Origin: an uncultured Paracoccaceae bacterium
Lineage (GTDB): Bacteria > Pseudomonadota > Alphaproteobacteria > Rhodobacterales > Rhodobacteraceae
Assembly (NCBI GenBank): GCA_913060475.1
Contig: CAJXSD010000002.1
Span: 111,166-175,165 of the forward strand
Length of the DNA: 64,000 nucleotides
Direction of reading: 5' to 3'
The translations under genes were made by a program, and so were the position numbers. How positions within the stretch are numbered: the first letter of the stretch is position 1; each line of letters opens with the position of its first letter. This document shows, piece after piece, positions 17,948-27,792 of this stretch. The notes below the pieces were generated by a model, which ran no database searches, was not told the origin of the DNA, and saw only the letters and a list, made by a program, of their open reading frames with translations.

Positions 17948-19815
17948 GCCGTTTTCTTTCGCCCGTGCTGTTTGATCTTGGCCAACAGCAGCATCAATGC
18001 CGCGGGGGTCATGCCGTCAACTTTGGCCGCCTGTGCCAAATTCTCGGGCGCCGCGCGCTTCAACTTTTGCTTTAACTCATTCGACAGACCCTCAATCCCG
18101 TCAAAGGACAGCGTGGATGGGATCGCCTGCTGTTCATCCTTACGCACCGCTTCGATATCGCGATGCTGACGCGCGATGTAGTTTGCATACAGCGCGTCTT
18201 TGCTGATCTGGTCTTGGATTTCGGGCGCAATGTTACCGACCTCTGGCAAAAGCTTCTGAAGCTCAGAAAATCCAACGTCTGGAAAGGCCAGAATCTGCAT
18301 CAAATTACGTCGCGTGCCGTCCTGATTTATCGCAATTCCAGACCGCGCGATATCCTTTGGCGTAAACTCTGCCATTTCCAACATCGTGCGACCGGCAGCC
18401 AATTTATCCTGCTTGGCCATAAACTGTGTCTTGCGGCCGTCCGAGCAAAATCCATTCGATATCGCGACCGGCGTCAGCCGCTGGTCAGCGTTATCCGCCC
18501 GCAAAGATAAACGAAATTCAGCGCGGCTGGTAAACATACGATAAGGTTCGGTTACGCCGCGGGAAATCAGGTCATCAACCATCACGCCAATATAGCTGTC
18601 CGACCGGGAAAATATGATCGGATCGCGGCCCAATGCGCCCGCCGCGGCGTTCAGTCCAGCAACCATCCCCTGCGCGGCAGCCTCTTCGTACCCCGTCGTG
18701 CCATTAATTTGGCCGGCAAGGTAAAGACCATCAATCGATTTCAATGACAATGTTTGTGTCAAACTGCGCGGGTCAACATAATCATATTCGATCGCGTACC
18801 CCGGTTGTAAAATTTCGACGTTTTCCAGTCCAAAAATCGATCGCACATAATCCTGCTGAACTTCCTCTGGCAACGATGTCGAAATACCGTTTGGATAGAC
18901 CGTATTATCATCCAACCCCTCTGGCTCTAAAAATACCTGGTGGGACGTTTTATCCGCGAAACGAACAACCTTATCTTCTATACTGGGGCAATACCGTGGG
19001 CCCACTCCTTCGATATGGCCGCCATACATGGCAGACCGCGACAGATTCGCATGTATAATTTCATGCGTTTGTTCGTTTGTATGCGTGATACCACAACTGA
19101 TCTGGCGAACCTGCGGTCCCTCGTTGAGGAACGAAAACATGGACGGTATATCATCGCCCGGCTGATGTTCCAATTTATCCCACGCTATGGTTTTCCCATT
19201 CAGTCGGGGCGGTGTGCCCGTCTTTAGCCGCCCTAACGCTAGGCCGAAATCGTCAATCCGCTGCGCCAACTTGATAGACGGTTGATCCCCCATACGCCCC
19301 GCGGGAAAGGATCGGTCACCAATAAACACTTTACCTCGTAAAAAGGTGCCCGTTGTCAAAATGACAGCAGCAGATCGAATTTCCGACCCATCCGCAAGTA
19401 TTACACCCGATATCTTGTCCCCGTCTTGTATTAAATCAGTCGATTCACCAATGATCACCGTCAAATCAGGCGTATTTTCTATCAACTGCCGAATCGCACC
19501 ACGGTACAGCTTTCTGTCGGCTTGCGCCCTTGGGCCCTGGACCGCTGGTCCTTTACGACGATTTAGCAATCGAAACTGAATGCCAGCCGCATCGGCTGCC
19601 ATCCCCATAATGCCGTCCAGTGCATCAATTTCACGGACCAAATGCCCTTTGCCCAAACCACCTATGGCAGGATTACACGACATGACACCCAAATCATCGG
19701 CGCGTAATGTGACCAACGCTGTCTGGGCGCCGAACCGTGCGGCGGCCGCCGCTGCCTCGCATCCCGCGTGACCTGCACCGATGACGATTACATCAAAATG
19801 TTTCACGTGAAACAC
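17944..19815 (-). CDS. mnmG: tRNA uridine 5-carboxymethylaminomethyl modification enzyme MnmG
   Basis: A 623-residue FAD protein that with MnmE modifies U34 of certain tRNAs. The N-terminus [23 protein letters not shown] is the FAD-binding fold, with [22 protein letters not shown] near 47-68 and [17 protein letters not shown] near 370. The start is a GTG at 19815, and the first six codons (MFHVKH) are supplied by a parS palindrome. Three bases separate it from the mnmE stop, so mnmE, mnmG and rsmG are likely one transcript. Confidence 0.96.
   Translation of the reverse strand: MFHVKHFDVIVIGAGHAGCEAAAAAARFGAQTALVTLRADDLGVMSCNPAIGGLGKGHLVREIDALDGIMGMAADAAGIQFRLLNRRKGPAVQGPRAQADRKLYRGAIRQLIENTPDLTVIIGESTDLIQDGDKISGVILADGSEIRSAAVILTTGTFLRGKVFIGDRSFPAGRMGDQPSIKLAQRIDDFGLALGRLKTGTPPRLNGKTIAWDKLEHQPGDDIPSMFSFLNEGPQVRQISCGITHTNEQTHEIIHANLSRSAMYGGHIEGVGPRYCPSIEDKVVRFADKTSHQVFLEPEGLDDNTVYPNGISTSLPEEVQQDYVRSIFGLENVEILQPGYAIEYDYVDPRSLTQTLSLKSIDGLYLAGQINGTTGYEEAAAQGMVAGLNAAAGALGRDPIIFSRSDSYIGVMVDDLISRGVTEPYRMFTSRAEFRLSLRADNADQRLTPVAISNGFCSDGRKTQFMAKQDKLAAGRTMLEMAEFTPKDIARSGIAINQDGTRRNLMQILAFPDVGFSELQKLLPEVGNIAPEIQDQISKDALYANYIARQHRDIEAVRKDEQQAIPSTLSFDGIEGLSNELKQKLKRAAPENLAQAAKVDGMTPAALMLLLAKIKQHGRKKTA
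19799..19814. promoter_or_regulatory. parS site 2 at the mnmG start
   Basis: A second exact TGTTTCACGTGAAACA, 1,896 bases from the first. It begins one base inside the mnmG coding sequence, so the GTG initiation codon and the next five codons overlap the ParB site. The pair of sites sits 3.3 kb from the putative oriC. Confidence 0.93.
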
Positions 19816-19818
19816 TCC

Positions 19819-21105
19819 TTACTTGCCCAGACAAAAGCTGGAGAAAATTTCGTCCAACAACGATTCTACATCAACCCGCCCAATTAAGCTATCCAATGCT
19901 CGCACACCTGATCGGATTTCCTCTGCACAAATCTCGTAGGAATCGGGTCCCAATTCCAAAACTGCACGGGCGGTTGATAAATAGTCCGCTGACCGGATCA
20001 GCGCAATCCGATGCCGTTCCCGCGTTGCGATCCCTGCGCCCGCGGCCATGCCCTGCAACATATTCGAAATCTCAGTTACAAGGTCATCAACACCAAAACC
20101 GGTTACCGCCGAAATTCCGCCCGACTGACCATCATCACATTTTGACCGGCGCGTTATCACATTTGGGTTATTCAACCCCTCAGGTACCATCATATTGCTG
20201 TTGTCCGACAGAACAACCACAATATCTGCTGCATTTGCGCGTGTCAGCGCCAGTTCAATACCAATCGTTTCAATCTGATCGGACGATTCACGCACCCCTG
20301 CTGTATCTAACAGCGTGACGGGGATCCCATTCAAATCCATCCGAACCTCAATCACATCACGCGTTGTTCCGGCGATTTCTGATGTAATTGCGGCTTTGCG
20401 CCCAGCCAAAGCATTTAGCAACGTGGATTTACCCACATTTGGCGCGCCGACAATTGCGACCTCGAATCCGGAACGGATGCGTTCGGCGATATGGGTGCGG
20501 CTGGCTTCGTCTGTCAGGTCGGAAATAACGCCCGATAACAGATCGCGAACCTCAGGACTGACGTCGACGGGTACATCTTCGTCCGCGAAATCAATCGTCG
20601 CCTCTAACAACGCGGCTGCGCGAATCAGTTTGGTTCGCCATGCGTCCGCCCGCGCGCCCAAGGATCCCGATAAAACGCGCAACGCCTGTTTACGCTGCGC
20701 CTCGGTTTCGGCGTCAATCAGATCCGCCAATCCTTCTACGCGGGCCACGTCCAGTTTGCCATTTTCCAACGCACGCCGCGTAAATTCACCGGGTTCGGCC
20801 AAACGCAATCCAGCACAGTGACCCAGTGTATCCAACACAGCACGAACAACTGAAATTGACCCGTGCAGATGTAATTCAACGGTATCTTCACCTGTGAAAC
20901 TGTGTGGTCCCTGAAATGCCAAAACCATGGCCTGATCCAGAAATTCACCCGTGTGATCATATATGTTGCGTACAATAGGTTTAGATACCACAATATCCTG
21001 TGACATCAGAGACCGACAGGCAGACCATGCATCACCGCCCGACACACGCACGATTGCAACACCGGCCTTACCTTGGGCGGTCGCTAATGCGAAAATCGTG
21101 TCCAT
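19819..21105 (-). CDS. mnmE: tRNA modification GTPase MnmE
   Basis: A 428-residue GTPase partner of MnmG. The N-terminal tetrahydrofolate-binding domain includes GKAGVAIVRVSG and AEPGEFTRRALENGKLDVARVEGLADLI. The G domain (about 215-350) has GAPNVGKSTLLNAL, DTAG in LLDTAGVRES, and RRSKCD where the usual NKxD would be. The extreme C-terminus CLGK is the family's C-x-G-K formyl-THF-associated motif. The N(T)KxD G4 motif is atypical here. It is first in the run leading to parB. Confidence 0.95.
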   Translation of the reverse strand: MDTIFALATAQGKAGVAIVRVSGGDAWSACRSLMSQDIVVSKPIVRNIYDHTGEFLDQAMVLAFQGPHSFTGEDTVELHLHGSISVVRAVLDTLGHCAGLRLAEPGEFTRRALENGKLDVARVEGLADLIDAETEAQRKQALRVLSGSLGARADAWRTKLIRAAALLEATIDFADEDVPVDVSPEVRDLLSGVISDLTDEASRTHIAERIRSGFEVAIVGAPNVGKSTLLNALAGRKAAITSEIAGTTRDVIEVRMDLNGIPVTLLDTAGVRESSDQIETIGIELALTRANAADIVVVLSDNSNMMVPEGLNNPNVITRRSKCDDGQSGGISAVTGFGVDDLVTEISNMLQGMAAGAGIATRERHRIALIRSADYLSTARAVLELGPDSYEICAEEIRSGVRALDSLIGRVDVESLLDEIFSSFCLGK

Positions 21106-21129
21106 GGTTCACCCCCGTGCGGCCTGCGC

Positions 21130-22401
21130 TTAGGTGTTCATTGAATCGAAAAATTCGGCGTTTGTCTTGGTTTGTTTCAGCTTGGACAGCAAGAATTCGA
21201 TACCATCCGTTGTCCCCATCGGGTTCAGAATGCGACGCAGCACGAACGTTTTTTGCAGATCGATCTTGTCGATCAACAGGTCCTCTTTGCGGGTACCGGA
21301 TTTCAAAATATCAATCGCCGGGAACACGCGTTTATCTGCAACCTTGCGATCCAGCACAATTTCCGAGTTACCCGTGCCCTTGAATTCTTCAAAGATCACC
21401 TCGTCCATGCGGCTACCGGTATCAATCAGCGCGGTTGAAATGATGGTCAGGGATCCACCCTCTTCGATATTACGGGCAGCCCCGAAAAACCGCTTGGGGC
21501 GTTGCAGCGCATTCGCATCGACACCACCGGTCAGCACCTTGCCTGATGATGGGATCACGGTGTTGAACGCGCGGCCCAGACGTGTGATCGAATCCAACAA
21601 AATAACAACATCGCGTTTGTGTTCGACCAAACGTTTCGCTTTCTCAATCACCATTTCAGACACGGCAACGTGGCGTGCGGCGGGTTCATCAAAGGTGGAT
21701 GAAATCACTTCACCTTTGACCGAACGTTGCATGTCGGTCACCTCTTCTGGGCGTTCATCAATCAGCAAAACGATCAGGTAACATTCGGGGTGATTTTTTT
21801 CGATACTATGCGCAATGTTCTGTAATAAAACAGTTTTACCGGTCCGCGGCGGCGCCACGATCAAGGAACGCTGGCCTTTGCCAATGGGGGCTACCAGGTC
21901 AATCACACGGGCAGACCGGTCTTTGACAGTTGGATCCTCAATCTCCATCTTCAGGCGCTGATCGGGGTACAATGGCGTCAGGTTGTCAAAGGCGATTTTG
22001 TGACGCGCCTTTTCTGGTGATTCAAAATTGATTTTTTCCACTTCGACCAGGGCGAAATACCGTTCGTTTTCCTCTGGTGCTTTGATCACACCTTCGACGG
22101 TGTCGCCCGTGCGCAGGGAATGTTTGCGGATCATATCGGGGGACACATAAATATCATCGGGGCCAGGCAGATAATTCGCCTCGGGCGATCGCAGGAACCC
22201 GAATCCGTCTTGCAATACTTCGACAACGCCATCGCCGGAAATTTCCCACCCCTCATCCGCGCGTTCACGCAGAATTTGGAACATCATTTCACCTTTGCGC
22301 ATGGTTGATGCGTTTTCGATGTCCAGATCTTCGGCCAATGCCAACAGGTCTTTGGGACTTTGTGCTTTCAAATCAGACAGTTTCAGACGATCTGCAGACA
22401 T
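21130..22401 (-). CDS. rho: Transcription termination factor Rho
   Basis: A 423-residue hexameric RNA helicase. The N-terminal RNA-binding part includes [27 protein letters not shown] near 68-95. The ATPase core has [12 protein letters not shown] near 179, [15 protein letters not shown] near 211 and the Q-loop region [12 protein letters not shown] near 270. It follows mnmE/hemJ in the same orientation with short gaps. Highly conserved; no odd features. Confidence 0.97.
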   Translation of the reverse strand: MSADRLKLSDLKAQSPKDLLALAEDLDIENASTMRKGEMMFQILRERADEGWEISGDGVVEVLQDGFGFLRSPEANYLPGPDDIYVSPDMIRKHSLRTGDTVEGVIKAPEENERYFALVEVEKINFESPEKARHKIAFDNLTPLYPDQRLKMEIEDPTVKDRSARVIDLVAPIGKGQRSLIVAPPRTGKTVLLQNIAHSIEKNHPECYLIVLLIDERPEEVTDMQRSVKGEVISSTFDEPAARHVAVSEMVIEKAKRLVEHKRDVVILLDSITRLGRAFNTVIPSSGKVLTGGVDANALQRPKRFFGAARNIEEGGSLTIISTALIDTGSRMDEVIFEEFKGTGNSEIVLDRKVADKRVFPAIDILKSGTRKEDLLIDKIDLQKTFVLRRILNPMGTTDGIEFLLSKLKQTKTNAEFFDSMNT

Positions 22402-22491
22402 AGGATCGATCCTTTGGTACGGTATGGGAAATATTATCCAGAACAGGATGCACCGCGCATACCCCCTTTGACCGTCTGAGTCAACGAAGTC

Positions 22492-22941
22492 CTAAAATTT
22501 TACGATAACCGACAGCACAATAATGATCATCAACAGTGTTGGCACTTCGTTCATGATGCGGAAATCGCGGCCGCTGCGCGTGTTGTTTGATGCCACAAAA
22601 TCATTTCGACGCGCTGCACACCACATATGGAACCACGTCATCGCGATAATCGACACACCCTTGGTATAGGGCCAAAAGGCGGTCCAATCGATAAGACCTG
22701 GTGTCATCACCATCCACAGGCCACAGGCCCAAGATACGATCATAGCGGGGTTCATGATCGCCTTTAACAGACGGCGTTCCATCACCTGGAACGTGACATC
22801 CAACTGATCCCCGATTTTTGATTGTTCAGCGTGATAGACGTACAAGCGCGGCAAATAAAACAAACCTGCCATCCATGACATCACAGCCATGATGTGTAAT
22901 GATTTCACCCAAGGGTATCCAGATATTAAAATATCATCCAT
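22492..22941 (-). CDS. hemJ: Protoporphyrinogen IX oxidase HemJ
   Basis: A 149-residue membrane protein with four probable transmembrane helices, oxidising protoporphyrinogen IX to protoporphyrin in heme synthesis. Conserved residues include the HIMAVMSWMAGLFYLPRLYVYHAEQ segment (about 17-41), with the histidine thought to bind heme, and WFHMWCA. It is the last gene before the origin-like gap and reads away from it. HemJ next to rho and oriC is a common alphaproteobacterial arrangement. Confidence 0.9.
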   Translation of the reverse strand: MDDILISGYPWVKSLHIMAVMSWMAGLFYLPRLYVYHAEQSKIGDQLDVTFQVMERRLLKAIMNPAMIVSWACGLWMVMTPGLIDWTAFWPYTKGVSIIAMTWFHMWCAARRNDFVASNNTRSGRDFRIMNEVPTLLMIIIVLSVIVKF

Positions 22942-23291
22942 GTCATGGCCTGTCGTTCTATCTAATATAAAGAATATATATAAAGGAAAGATTTTGAAGT
23001 AGGAATGCGGTTTTCTGTGGATTAAATAGTACCCCCTGTTTTATCCACACTCGGTCTATGTCGCATCTTAGGATTATTTGACATTATATCAATAATTTAC
23101 GTGAAAATTGGTGGCAGAAATTTTTATATCCACAGATGACACGCAGTAAACTTTATCCTTATCCACCGGTGATAAAAACTGGTCTGGCGAGGAAAACGGG
23201 GGGTGTTATCCCAGACTTGCAACCTGTGTATAATTCCCGCACAACATGTCCCAAGTGTTCACCACAAATAATCCACGGATTTATACACATG
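22942..23291. other. oriC: Putative chromosomal replication origin (oriC)
   Basis: A 347-base gap between the divergent hemJ and maf genes. It holds DnaA-box-like 9-mers: TTATCCACA (23041-23049, exact), TTATACACA (23281-23289, fits TTATNCACA) and TGTGTATAA (23225-23233, the same on the other strand). One-mismatch copies lie at 23016-23024, 23126-23134 and 23159-23167, and a two-mismatch copy at 23269-23277. The hemJ-proximal 22955-22990 is almost pure A/T (ATATATATAAAG) and could be the unwinding element. Gene order and proximity of parS support the call. No GANTC methylation site was seen. Confidence 0.85.
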
Positions 23292-23888
23292 TCAGCGCCA
23301 TTTATCTTAGCCTCGGGATCGGAAACACGCGCGCAGTTGTTGCGCAACGCCTGTGTTCCCTTTGAAACCATCCGCCCCCAAGTAGACGAAGATATGGTTA
23401 AAGCGGCGTTAACAGCAGACGATACATCGCCCCGCGATATATCTGACGCCTTGGCGGAACTGAAATCTACGAAAATCAGTGCGCGATACCCCGATGCGCT
23501 GGTTCTGGGCTGTGACCAGGTGTTGGATTTCGCGGGACAGGTGGTGTCAAAACCTGCCTCGCCGGATGCGGCCTTTGATCAGTTGGCGCAGCTGCGTGGA
23601 AAACGCCATGTGTTGTGGTCTGCTGCGGTTGTATCGCAGGGGGGCCAACCCATTTGGCGGCATATCGGTCAGGTGCGGTTGTATATGCGCGATTTTTCGG
23701 ATGCGTATCTGCGCGATTATATTGATCGCAACTGGGACGATATTCGCCACTGTGTTGGTGCCTATCAAATCGAAGCCGAAGGCGCGCGCCTGTTTGCCAA
23801 GGCAGATGGCGATTATTTCAGTATACTTGGGTTGCCATTGCTTGAGCTGTTAAATTTTCTATCACTGCGCGGGGATATCCAAGGATGA
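23289..23888 (+). CDS. maf: Maf-family nucleotide pyrophosphatase
   Basis: A 199-residue Maf/YhdE-type protein that hydrolyses non-canonical or modified nucleoside triphosphates. The N-terminus [23 protein letters not shown] carries the conserved SGSxxRxxLL motif; VLGCDQVL holds the catalytic Asp. I use the ATG at 23289; the frame is open for 51 codons upstream but that lies in the origin region. The start codon overlaps a DnaA box (TTATACACATG), so DnaA could repress this gene. Overlaps aroE by four bases. Confidence 0.9.
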   Translation: MSAPFILASGSETRAQLLRNACVPFETIRPQVDEDMVKAALTADDTSPRDISDALAELKSTKISARYPDALVLGCDQVLDFAGQVVSKPASPDAAFDQLAQLRGKRHVLWSAAVVSQGGQPIWRHIGQVRLYMRDFSDAYLRDYIDRNWDDIRHCVGAYQIEAEGARLFAKADGDYFSILGLPLLELLNFLSLRGDIQG

Positions 23889-24718
23889 GCCATAAATTGC
23901 CAGTTGTTGCGGTCATTGGATCGCCCATTGCCCATTCCAAATCGCCCAAAATGCATGGGTACTGGTTGGCCCAAAATAACATCGCGGGGCATTATGTGCC
24001 GCTGGATGTGGCGCCGGATGATTTTGAAACGGTTTTGCGGACCCTGCCCAAAATGGGGTTTGTCGGCGCAAATGTCACCATCCCCCACAAAGAGGCCGCG
24101 TTAAAAATCGCCGATCATGTCACAGACCGCGCCGCCAAAATTGGTGCCGCCAACACATTGTTTTTTGATGCCGAGGGTAAAATTCACGCCGACAATACGG
24201 ACGGTCACGGGTTTATCGAAAACCTGCGTGCCGGATGCTCGACATGGGCGCCCACGGATGGGCCGACCATGGTTCTGGGGGCCGGTGGTGCATCACGGGC
24301 CATTATTGTTGCGCTGTTGGAACAGGGCGCGCCGCAGGTCATTTTGGCCAACCGTACCCGCGCGCGTGCCGATGATTTGGCGGCTGAATTTGGCGATGAC
24401 CGTATCCGTGTCATTGATTGGGCCGCTGCGGATGATGCGATGATCGATGTCAAAACGCTGGTGAACACCACGTCCATGGGGATGGTGGGGCATGATCCCC
24501 TGCCCTTTGATCTGGCGTGTTTGCCGATGGATGCCTTGGTCACGGATATTGTCTATGCCCCCCTGATCACGCCGTTGTTGCACCGTGCACAAGACCGTGG
24601 AAACCCCTGGGTTGATGGGCTGGGAATGCTGATTTATCAGGGCATTCCAGGGTTTACAAAATGGTTCGGGGCCACCCCGACCGTCACCACAGAGCTAAGG
24701 GACATGTTGCTGTCATGA
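23885..24718 (+). CDS. aroE: Shikimate dehydrogenase
   Basis: A 277-residue NADPH enzyme reducing 3-dehydroshikimate in aromatic amino acid synthesis. [19 protein letters not shown] (near 10-28) binds shikimate; [13 protein letters not shown] contains the catalytic Lys; [17 protein letters not shown] is the NADP fold; NTTSMGMVG and GLGMLIYQG are typical C-terminal motifs. It overlaps maf (ATGA) and coaE (ATGA), so translation is probably coupled in maf-aroE-coaE-dnaQ. Confidence 0.96.
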   Translation: MSHKLPVVAVIGSPIAHSKSPKMHGYWLAQNNIAGHYVPLDVAPDDFETVLRTLPKMGFVGANVTIPHKEAALKIADHVTDRAAKIGAANTLFFDAEGKIHADNTDGHGFIENLRAGCSTWAPTDGPTMVLGAGGASRAIIVALLEQGAPQVILANRTRARADDLAAEFGDDRIRVIDWAAADDAMIDVKTLVNTTSMGMVGHDPLPFDLACLPMDALVTDIVYAPLITPLLHRAQDRGNPWVDGLGMLIYQGIPGFTKWFGATPTVTTELRDMLLS

Positions 24719-25305
24719 CATTCAAACTGGGCCTGACGGGATCCATCGGAATGGGGAAATCCACAGCTGCAGGGTTCTTTGCGGACCTTGGCTGCGCGGT
24801 TTGGGATGCGGATGCGGCGGTGCATCGGTTGTATGCGGCGGGTGGGCCGGCGGCCGATCCTGTGTCTGCGGTCTTTCCCGCGGCGGTGAACAATGGGGCG
24901 GTGTCGCGGGACATTCTGAAACAGGAATTAATGACTGATCCGACCAAGTTCAAAGCCTTGGAACAGATTATCCACCCATTGGTTGCCCAAGACCGTGCAG
25001 ACTTTATCGCCACCGCAACCACCGATATTGTGGTGTTGGACATCCCCCTGTTGTTTGAAACAGGGGCAGATCGGGCCATGGATGCCGTGGCCTGCGTGTC
25101 CATTGATGCAGATACCCAAAAACAACGGGTTATGGCGCGTCAGACGATGGACGAACGCACATTTCAGCAAATTTTGGACCGCCAGTGGCCAAACGCTGAC
25201 AAAGTGGCGAAATCGGATTATGTTATTCACACCGACAGCCTGGATCACGCCAAACACCAGGTTGCCGATATTGTGACCACCATAAGGACCAGCATCAATG
25301 CGTGA
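24715..25305 (+). CDS. coaE: Dephospho-CoA kinase
   Basis: A 196-residue kinase for the final step of coenzyme A synthesis. The P-loop is [14 protein letters not shown] near residues 6-19, followed by [14 protein letters not shown] and [11 protein letters not shown]. The ATG at 24715 overlaps the aroE stop; an open extension of 18 codons upstream is inside aroE and not used. The 3' end overlaps the dnaQ start by eight bases. Confidence 0.95.
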   Translation: MTFKLGLTGSIGMGKSTAAGFFADLGCAVWDADAAVHRLYAAGGPAADPVSAVFPAAVNNGAVSRDILKQELMTDPTKFKALEQIIHPLVAQDRADFIATATTDIVVLDIPLLFETGADRAMDAVACVSIDADTQKQRVMARQTMDERTFQQILDRQWPNADKVAKSDYVIHTDSLDHAKHQVADIVTTIRTSINA

Positions 25306-25990
25306 AATCGTCTTGGATACGGAAACCACCGGTTTTGACCCTGAAACAGGGGATCGCATCGTTGAAATCGGCGCGGTTGAACTGTGGAACCATGTGGCGA
25401 CAGGCAAAACATATCACCAATATATCAACCCAGAACGGTCCATGCCCGAAGAGGCGTTCAAAGTGCACGGTTTGGGCGACGAATTCCTGCGCGACAAGCC
25501 GGTGTTTGCCGACATTGCGCAGGATTTTGTTGATTTTATTGGCGATGCCAAACTGGTCATTCACAATGCCGCCTTTGACGTGAAATTTCTGAATGCGGAA
25601 CTGAAATGGGTAAACCGCCCGCAGATCCCGTGGGAACAGGCGATTGATACCTTGGCCATCGCGCGGCAAAAATTCCCCGGATCGCCTGCGTCCTTGGATG
25701 CATTGTGCCGCCGGTTCAATATCGACAATTCGTCACGCACCCTGCACGGCGCGTTGCTGGATTCGGAAATCTTGGCCGAGGTATATTTGGAATTGATCGG
25801 GGGGCGCCAACCTGATTTTGGCCTGTCCACGTCCCAAGGCGGACGTTCGGGCGGTGGTGATGCACAGTGGCGGCCAACCCAACGGCCCACGCCCCTGCCC
25901 AGCCGTCTGTCCGAAAACGAAAAGGCGGCCCACGCCGCCTTTGTCGAAAAATTGGGTCAAGATGCTGTTTGGAAAACCTTTTCCAAATAA
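25298..25990 (+). CDS. dnaQ: DNA polymerase III epsilon subunit (proofreading exonuclease)
   Basis: A 230-residue DEDDh 3'-5' exonuclease. ExoI is [11 protein letters not shown] (about 4-14); ExoII is [13 protein letters not shown] (about 86-98); ExoIII contains [17 protein letters not shown] (about 149). The C-terminal tail, which binds the polymerase alpha subunit, is Gly/Pro/Arg-rich. It is the last gene of the maf operon and meets secB tail to tail with a 3-base gap. Confidence 0.95.
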   Translation: MREIVLDTETTGFDPETGDRIVEIGAVELWNHVATGKTYHQYINPERSMPEEAFKVHGLGDEFLRDKPVFADIAQDFVDFIGDAKLVIHNAAFDVKFLNAELKWVNRPQIPWEQAIDTLAIARQKFPGSPASLDALCRRFNIDNSSRTLHGALLDSEILAEVYLELIGGRQPDFGLSTSQGGRSGGGDAQWRPTQRPTPLPSRLSENEKAAHAAFVEKLGQDAVWKTFSK

Positions 25991-25993
25991 CGC

Positions 25994-26500
25994 CTAGTTG
26001 ACGGTTGCTGTGTCGCCGCCCTGTTCGTTTTTCGCGTTTTCCGCCTGACGACGCGCGATTTCGGCGCGGTACAGGGCCAGAAAATCGATATTGTCCAAAT
26101 TCAGCGCAGGGAACCCACCATCACGGGTGATGTCGGATACGATGCGGCGCAAATATGGGAACAACATGCGGGGGCATTCGATCAACAGATAGGGGTGCAG
26201 CTGTTCGTCTGGCACACCGGTCACTTGGAAAATGCCACCATATTCCAATTCCAACAGGAACAGGTTTTGATCTGTGCCTTTGTTTTTGGACGATACTTTC
26301 AGTTTGATGACCACTTCGAACTGGTTTTCGACGGTGCGTTTGCGGGCGTCTAGGTTTACCTGAACCTGAACATCTGGGTTTACTTCGCCGGAAATGCCCT
26401 TTTGTGACAAAATATTTTCAAAGGACATATCACGGATGTATTGTGCCAAAATATTCATGTTTGGCTGAACGGGCTGTTGTGCCTGCGTTTCGTCGGTCAT
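25994..26500 (-). CDS. secB: Protein-export chaperone SecB
   Basis: A 168-residue tetrameric chaperone that keeps preproteins unfolded and passes them to SecA. AQYIRDMSFENILSQKG (about 15-31), LELEYGGIFQVTGVPDEQLHPYLLIECPRMLFPYLRRIVSDITRDGGFP (about 86-134) and the LDNIDFLALY tail are diagnostic. The C-terminus is Gln/Asn-rich. The ATG at 26500 follows AGGAGC. Next gene upstream on this strand is fxsA. Confidence 0.96.
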   Translation of the reverse strand: MTDETQAQQPVQPNMNILAQYIRDMSFENILSQKGISGEVNPDVQVQVNLDARKRTVENQFEVVIKLKVSSKNKGTDQNLFLLELEYGGIFQVTGVPDEQLHPYLLIECPRMLFPYLRRIVSDITRDGGFPALNLDNIDFLALYRAEIARRQAENAKNEQGGDTATVN

Positions 26501-26552
26501 TTTACGCTCCTAAACTAAATTGGGGCTGTTTTATCAGCTGAATTTAGGATGC

Positions 26553-27035
26553 TCAATCCTTAGATATGTTTTTTGAATTCCAGGGGCTGTCATCGTTGGG
26601 GGTGACGTCGGTATAGTCGGCGTCAAAAACATCCGCTGCGTCACGGGTCTGTTGGTGTTGCCCCTGCCCGCCCATGGTAAATGATGCCACCTTGACCCGC
26701 GATTTGACCCAGCCAAAGGCCGCCACGCGAAACGCAGGTGTCAGCAATAAAAATCCGACCGCATCGGTGAAAAACCCCGGCGTCAATAACAGCGCACCGG
26801 CAAATAATATCATGGCGCCATGGGCCAAGGGTTCCGTCGGATCGCGCAGTTCAGAAAACCGATTTTGCAGGCTAGACAGCGTTGCCAGCCCTTGGGTACG
26901 CACCAGATAGGTCCCCAAAACAGCCGTCAAAATGACGATGCCCAGCGTGGGAAACAGGCCCAGCCAACCGCCCACCTGAATAAACAAGGCGATTTCAATC
27001 ACAGGAATCGCGATAAATAGTATCAATAGCCACAT
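26553..27035 (-). CDS. fxsA: FxsA-family membrane protein
   Basis: A 160-residue inner-membrane protein of about four hydrophobic segments. The N-terminus LLILFIAIPVIEIALFIQVGGWLGLFPTLGIVILTAVLG and the later GALLLTPGFFTDAVGFLLLTPAFR match the FxsA family, described in E. coli through its overproduction blocking phage T7 exclusion by the F plasmid. The cytoplasmic tail is hydrophilic and Asp/Thr-rich. Its cellular role is unknown. Divergent from the Tim44-like gene. Confidence 0.85.
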   Translation of the reverse strand: MWLLILFIAIPVIEIALFIQVGGWLGLFPTLGIVILTAVLGTYLVRTQGLATLSSLQNRFSELRDPTEPLAHGAMILFAGALLLTPGFFTDAVGFLLLTPAFRVAAFGWVKSRVKVASFTMGGQGQHQQTRDAADVFDADYTDVTPNDDSPWNSKNISKD

Positions 27036-27138
27036 AAAATAGTCTCCTTAATGGCTGTCATGGTGGACTTGAACGGTCATGTTCCCTACATAAGTATGGA
27101 ACAACGAAAAATCTACTTTTGAAGAAAAGAGAATGTGA

Positions 27139-27792
27139 ATGAACCCTGCGATTATTGAACTTTTGGTTCTGGCTGGCATTGCTGTATTCCTGATTATGCG
27201 CCTTAGCAGCGTTCTGGGGACGCGCGAAGGGCATGAAAAACCGCCGCTTGCCGATCCAAAGCCACAGCCCAAGCGTGATTTTCAGATGATCGACGGCGGC
27301 GAGGATATGGATATTCTGGATAACGCGCCCAAAGGGTCCGACACCGCCGAAGCGCTGGCCAAGATGAAGCGTGCGGAACATGATTTCAGCGTGAATGATT
27401 TCTTGGGCGGTGCGCGCATGGCCTATGAAATGATCCTGATGGCCTTTGAACGCGGTGATTTGTCCGAGGTGCGCGGTTTTCTGGCCGCTGATATTGCCGA
27501 GGTGTTCGATGACGTCATCGCCGCCCGCACGGCCCAGGGGTTGACGGTTGAGGCGAATTTTATCGGTCTGCGTGAAATGCGTTTGGTGTCTGCCAATTTC
27601 GACGATGCGACAAAAATGGCGGAAATTACCGTATCCTATAACGCGGAAATGACATCCGTTGTGCGCAATGCCGATGGCGACATCGTCGAAGGCGACGCAA
27701 AACAGATCAAACGCCAAAAGGATACGTGGACCTATGCCCGCACCATGGGCAATGGTGACCCGAATTGGCAATTGGTGGCCACGGGTGAATGA
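27139..27792 (+). CDS. Tim44/TimA-like domain protein
   Basis: A 217-residue protein with one N-terminal transmembrane helix (IIELLVLAGIAVFLIMRLSSVLG, residues 4-26), a short Pro-rich linker, and a Tim44-like domain from about residue 75: FSVNDFLGGARMAYEMILMAFERGDLSEVRGFLAADIAEVF. Alphaproteobacterial relatives of mitochondrial Tim44 are inner-membrane associated; their partner is not settled. It overlaps mltA by four bases and sits in the usual secB-fxsA/timA-mltA-smr neighbourhood. Confidence 0.88.
   Translation: MNPAIIELLVLAGIAVFLIMRLSSVLGTREGHEKPPLADPKPQPKRDFQMIDGGEDMDILDNAPKGSDTAEALAKMKRAEHDFSVNDFLGGARMAYEMILMAFERGDLSEVRGFLAADIAEVFDDVIAARTAQGLTVEANFIGLREMRLVSANFDDATKMAEITVSYNAEMTSVVRNADGDIVEGDAKQIKRQKDTWTYARTMGNGDPNWQLVATGE

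Noticed and set aside
23095..23110. A parS-like AATTTACGTGAAAATT in the origin region
   Set aside because: Only the central ACGTGAAA matches; the palindrome is shortened and off consensus, while two exact parS sites lie nearby.
25924..25939. GGCGGC-CCAC-GCCGCC hairpin followed by TTT
   Set aside because: It lies inside the dnaQ coding sequence about 50 bases before the stop, is fully explained by codons for Ala/His residues, and has only three T residues.
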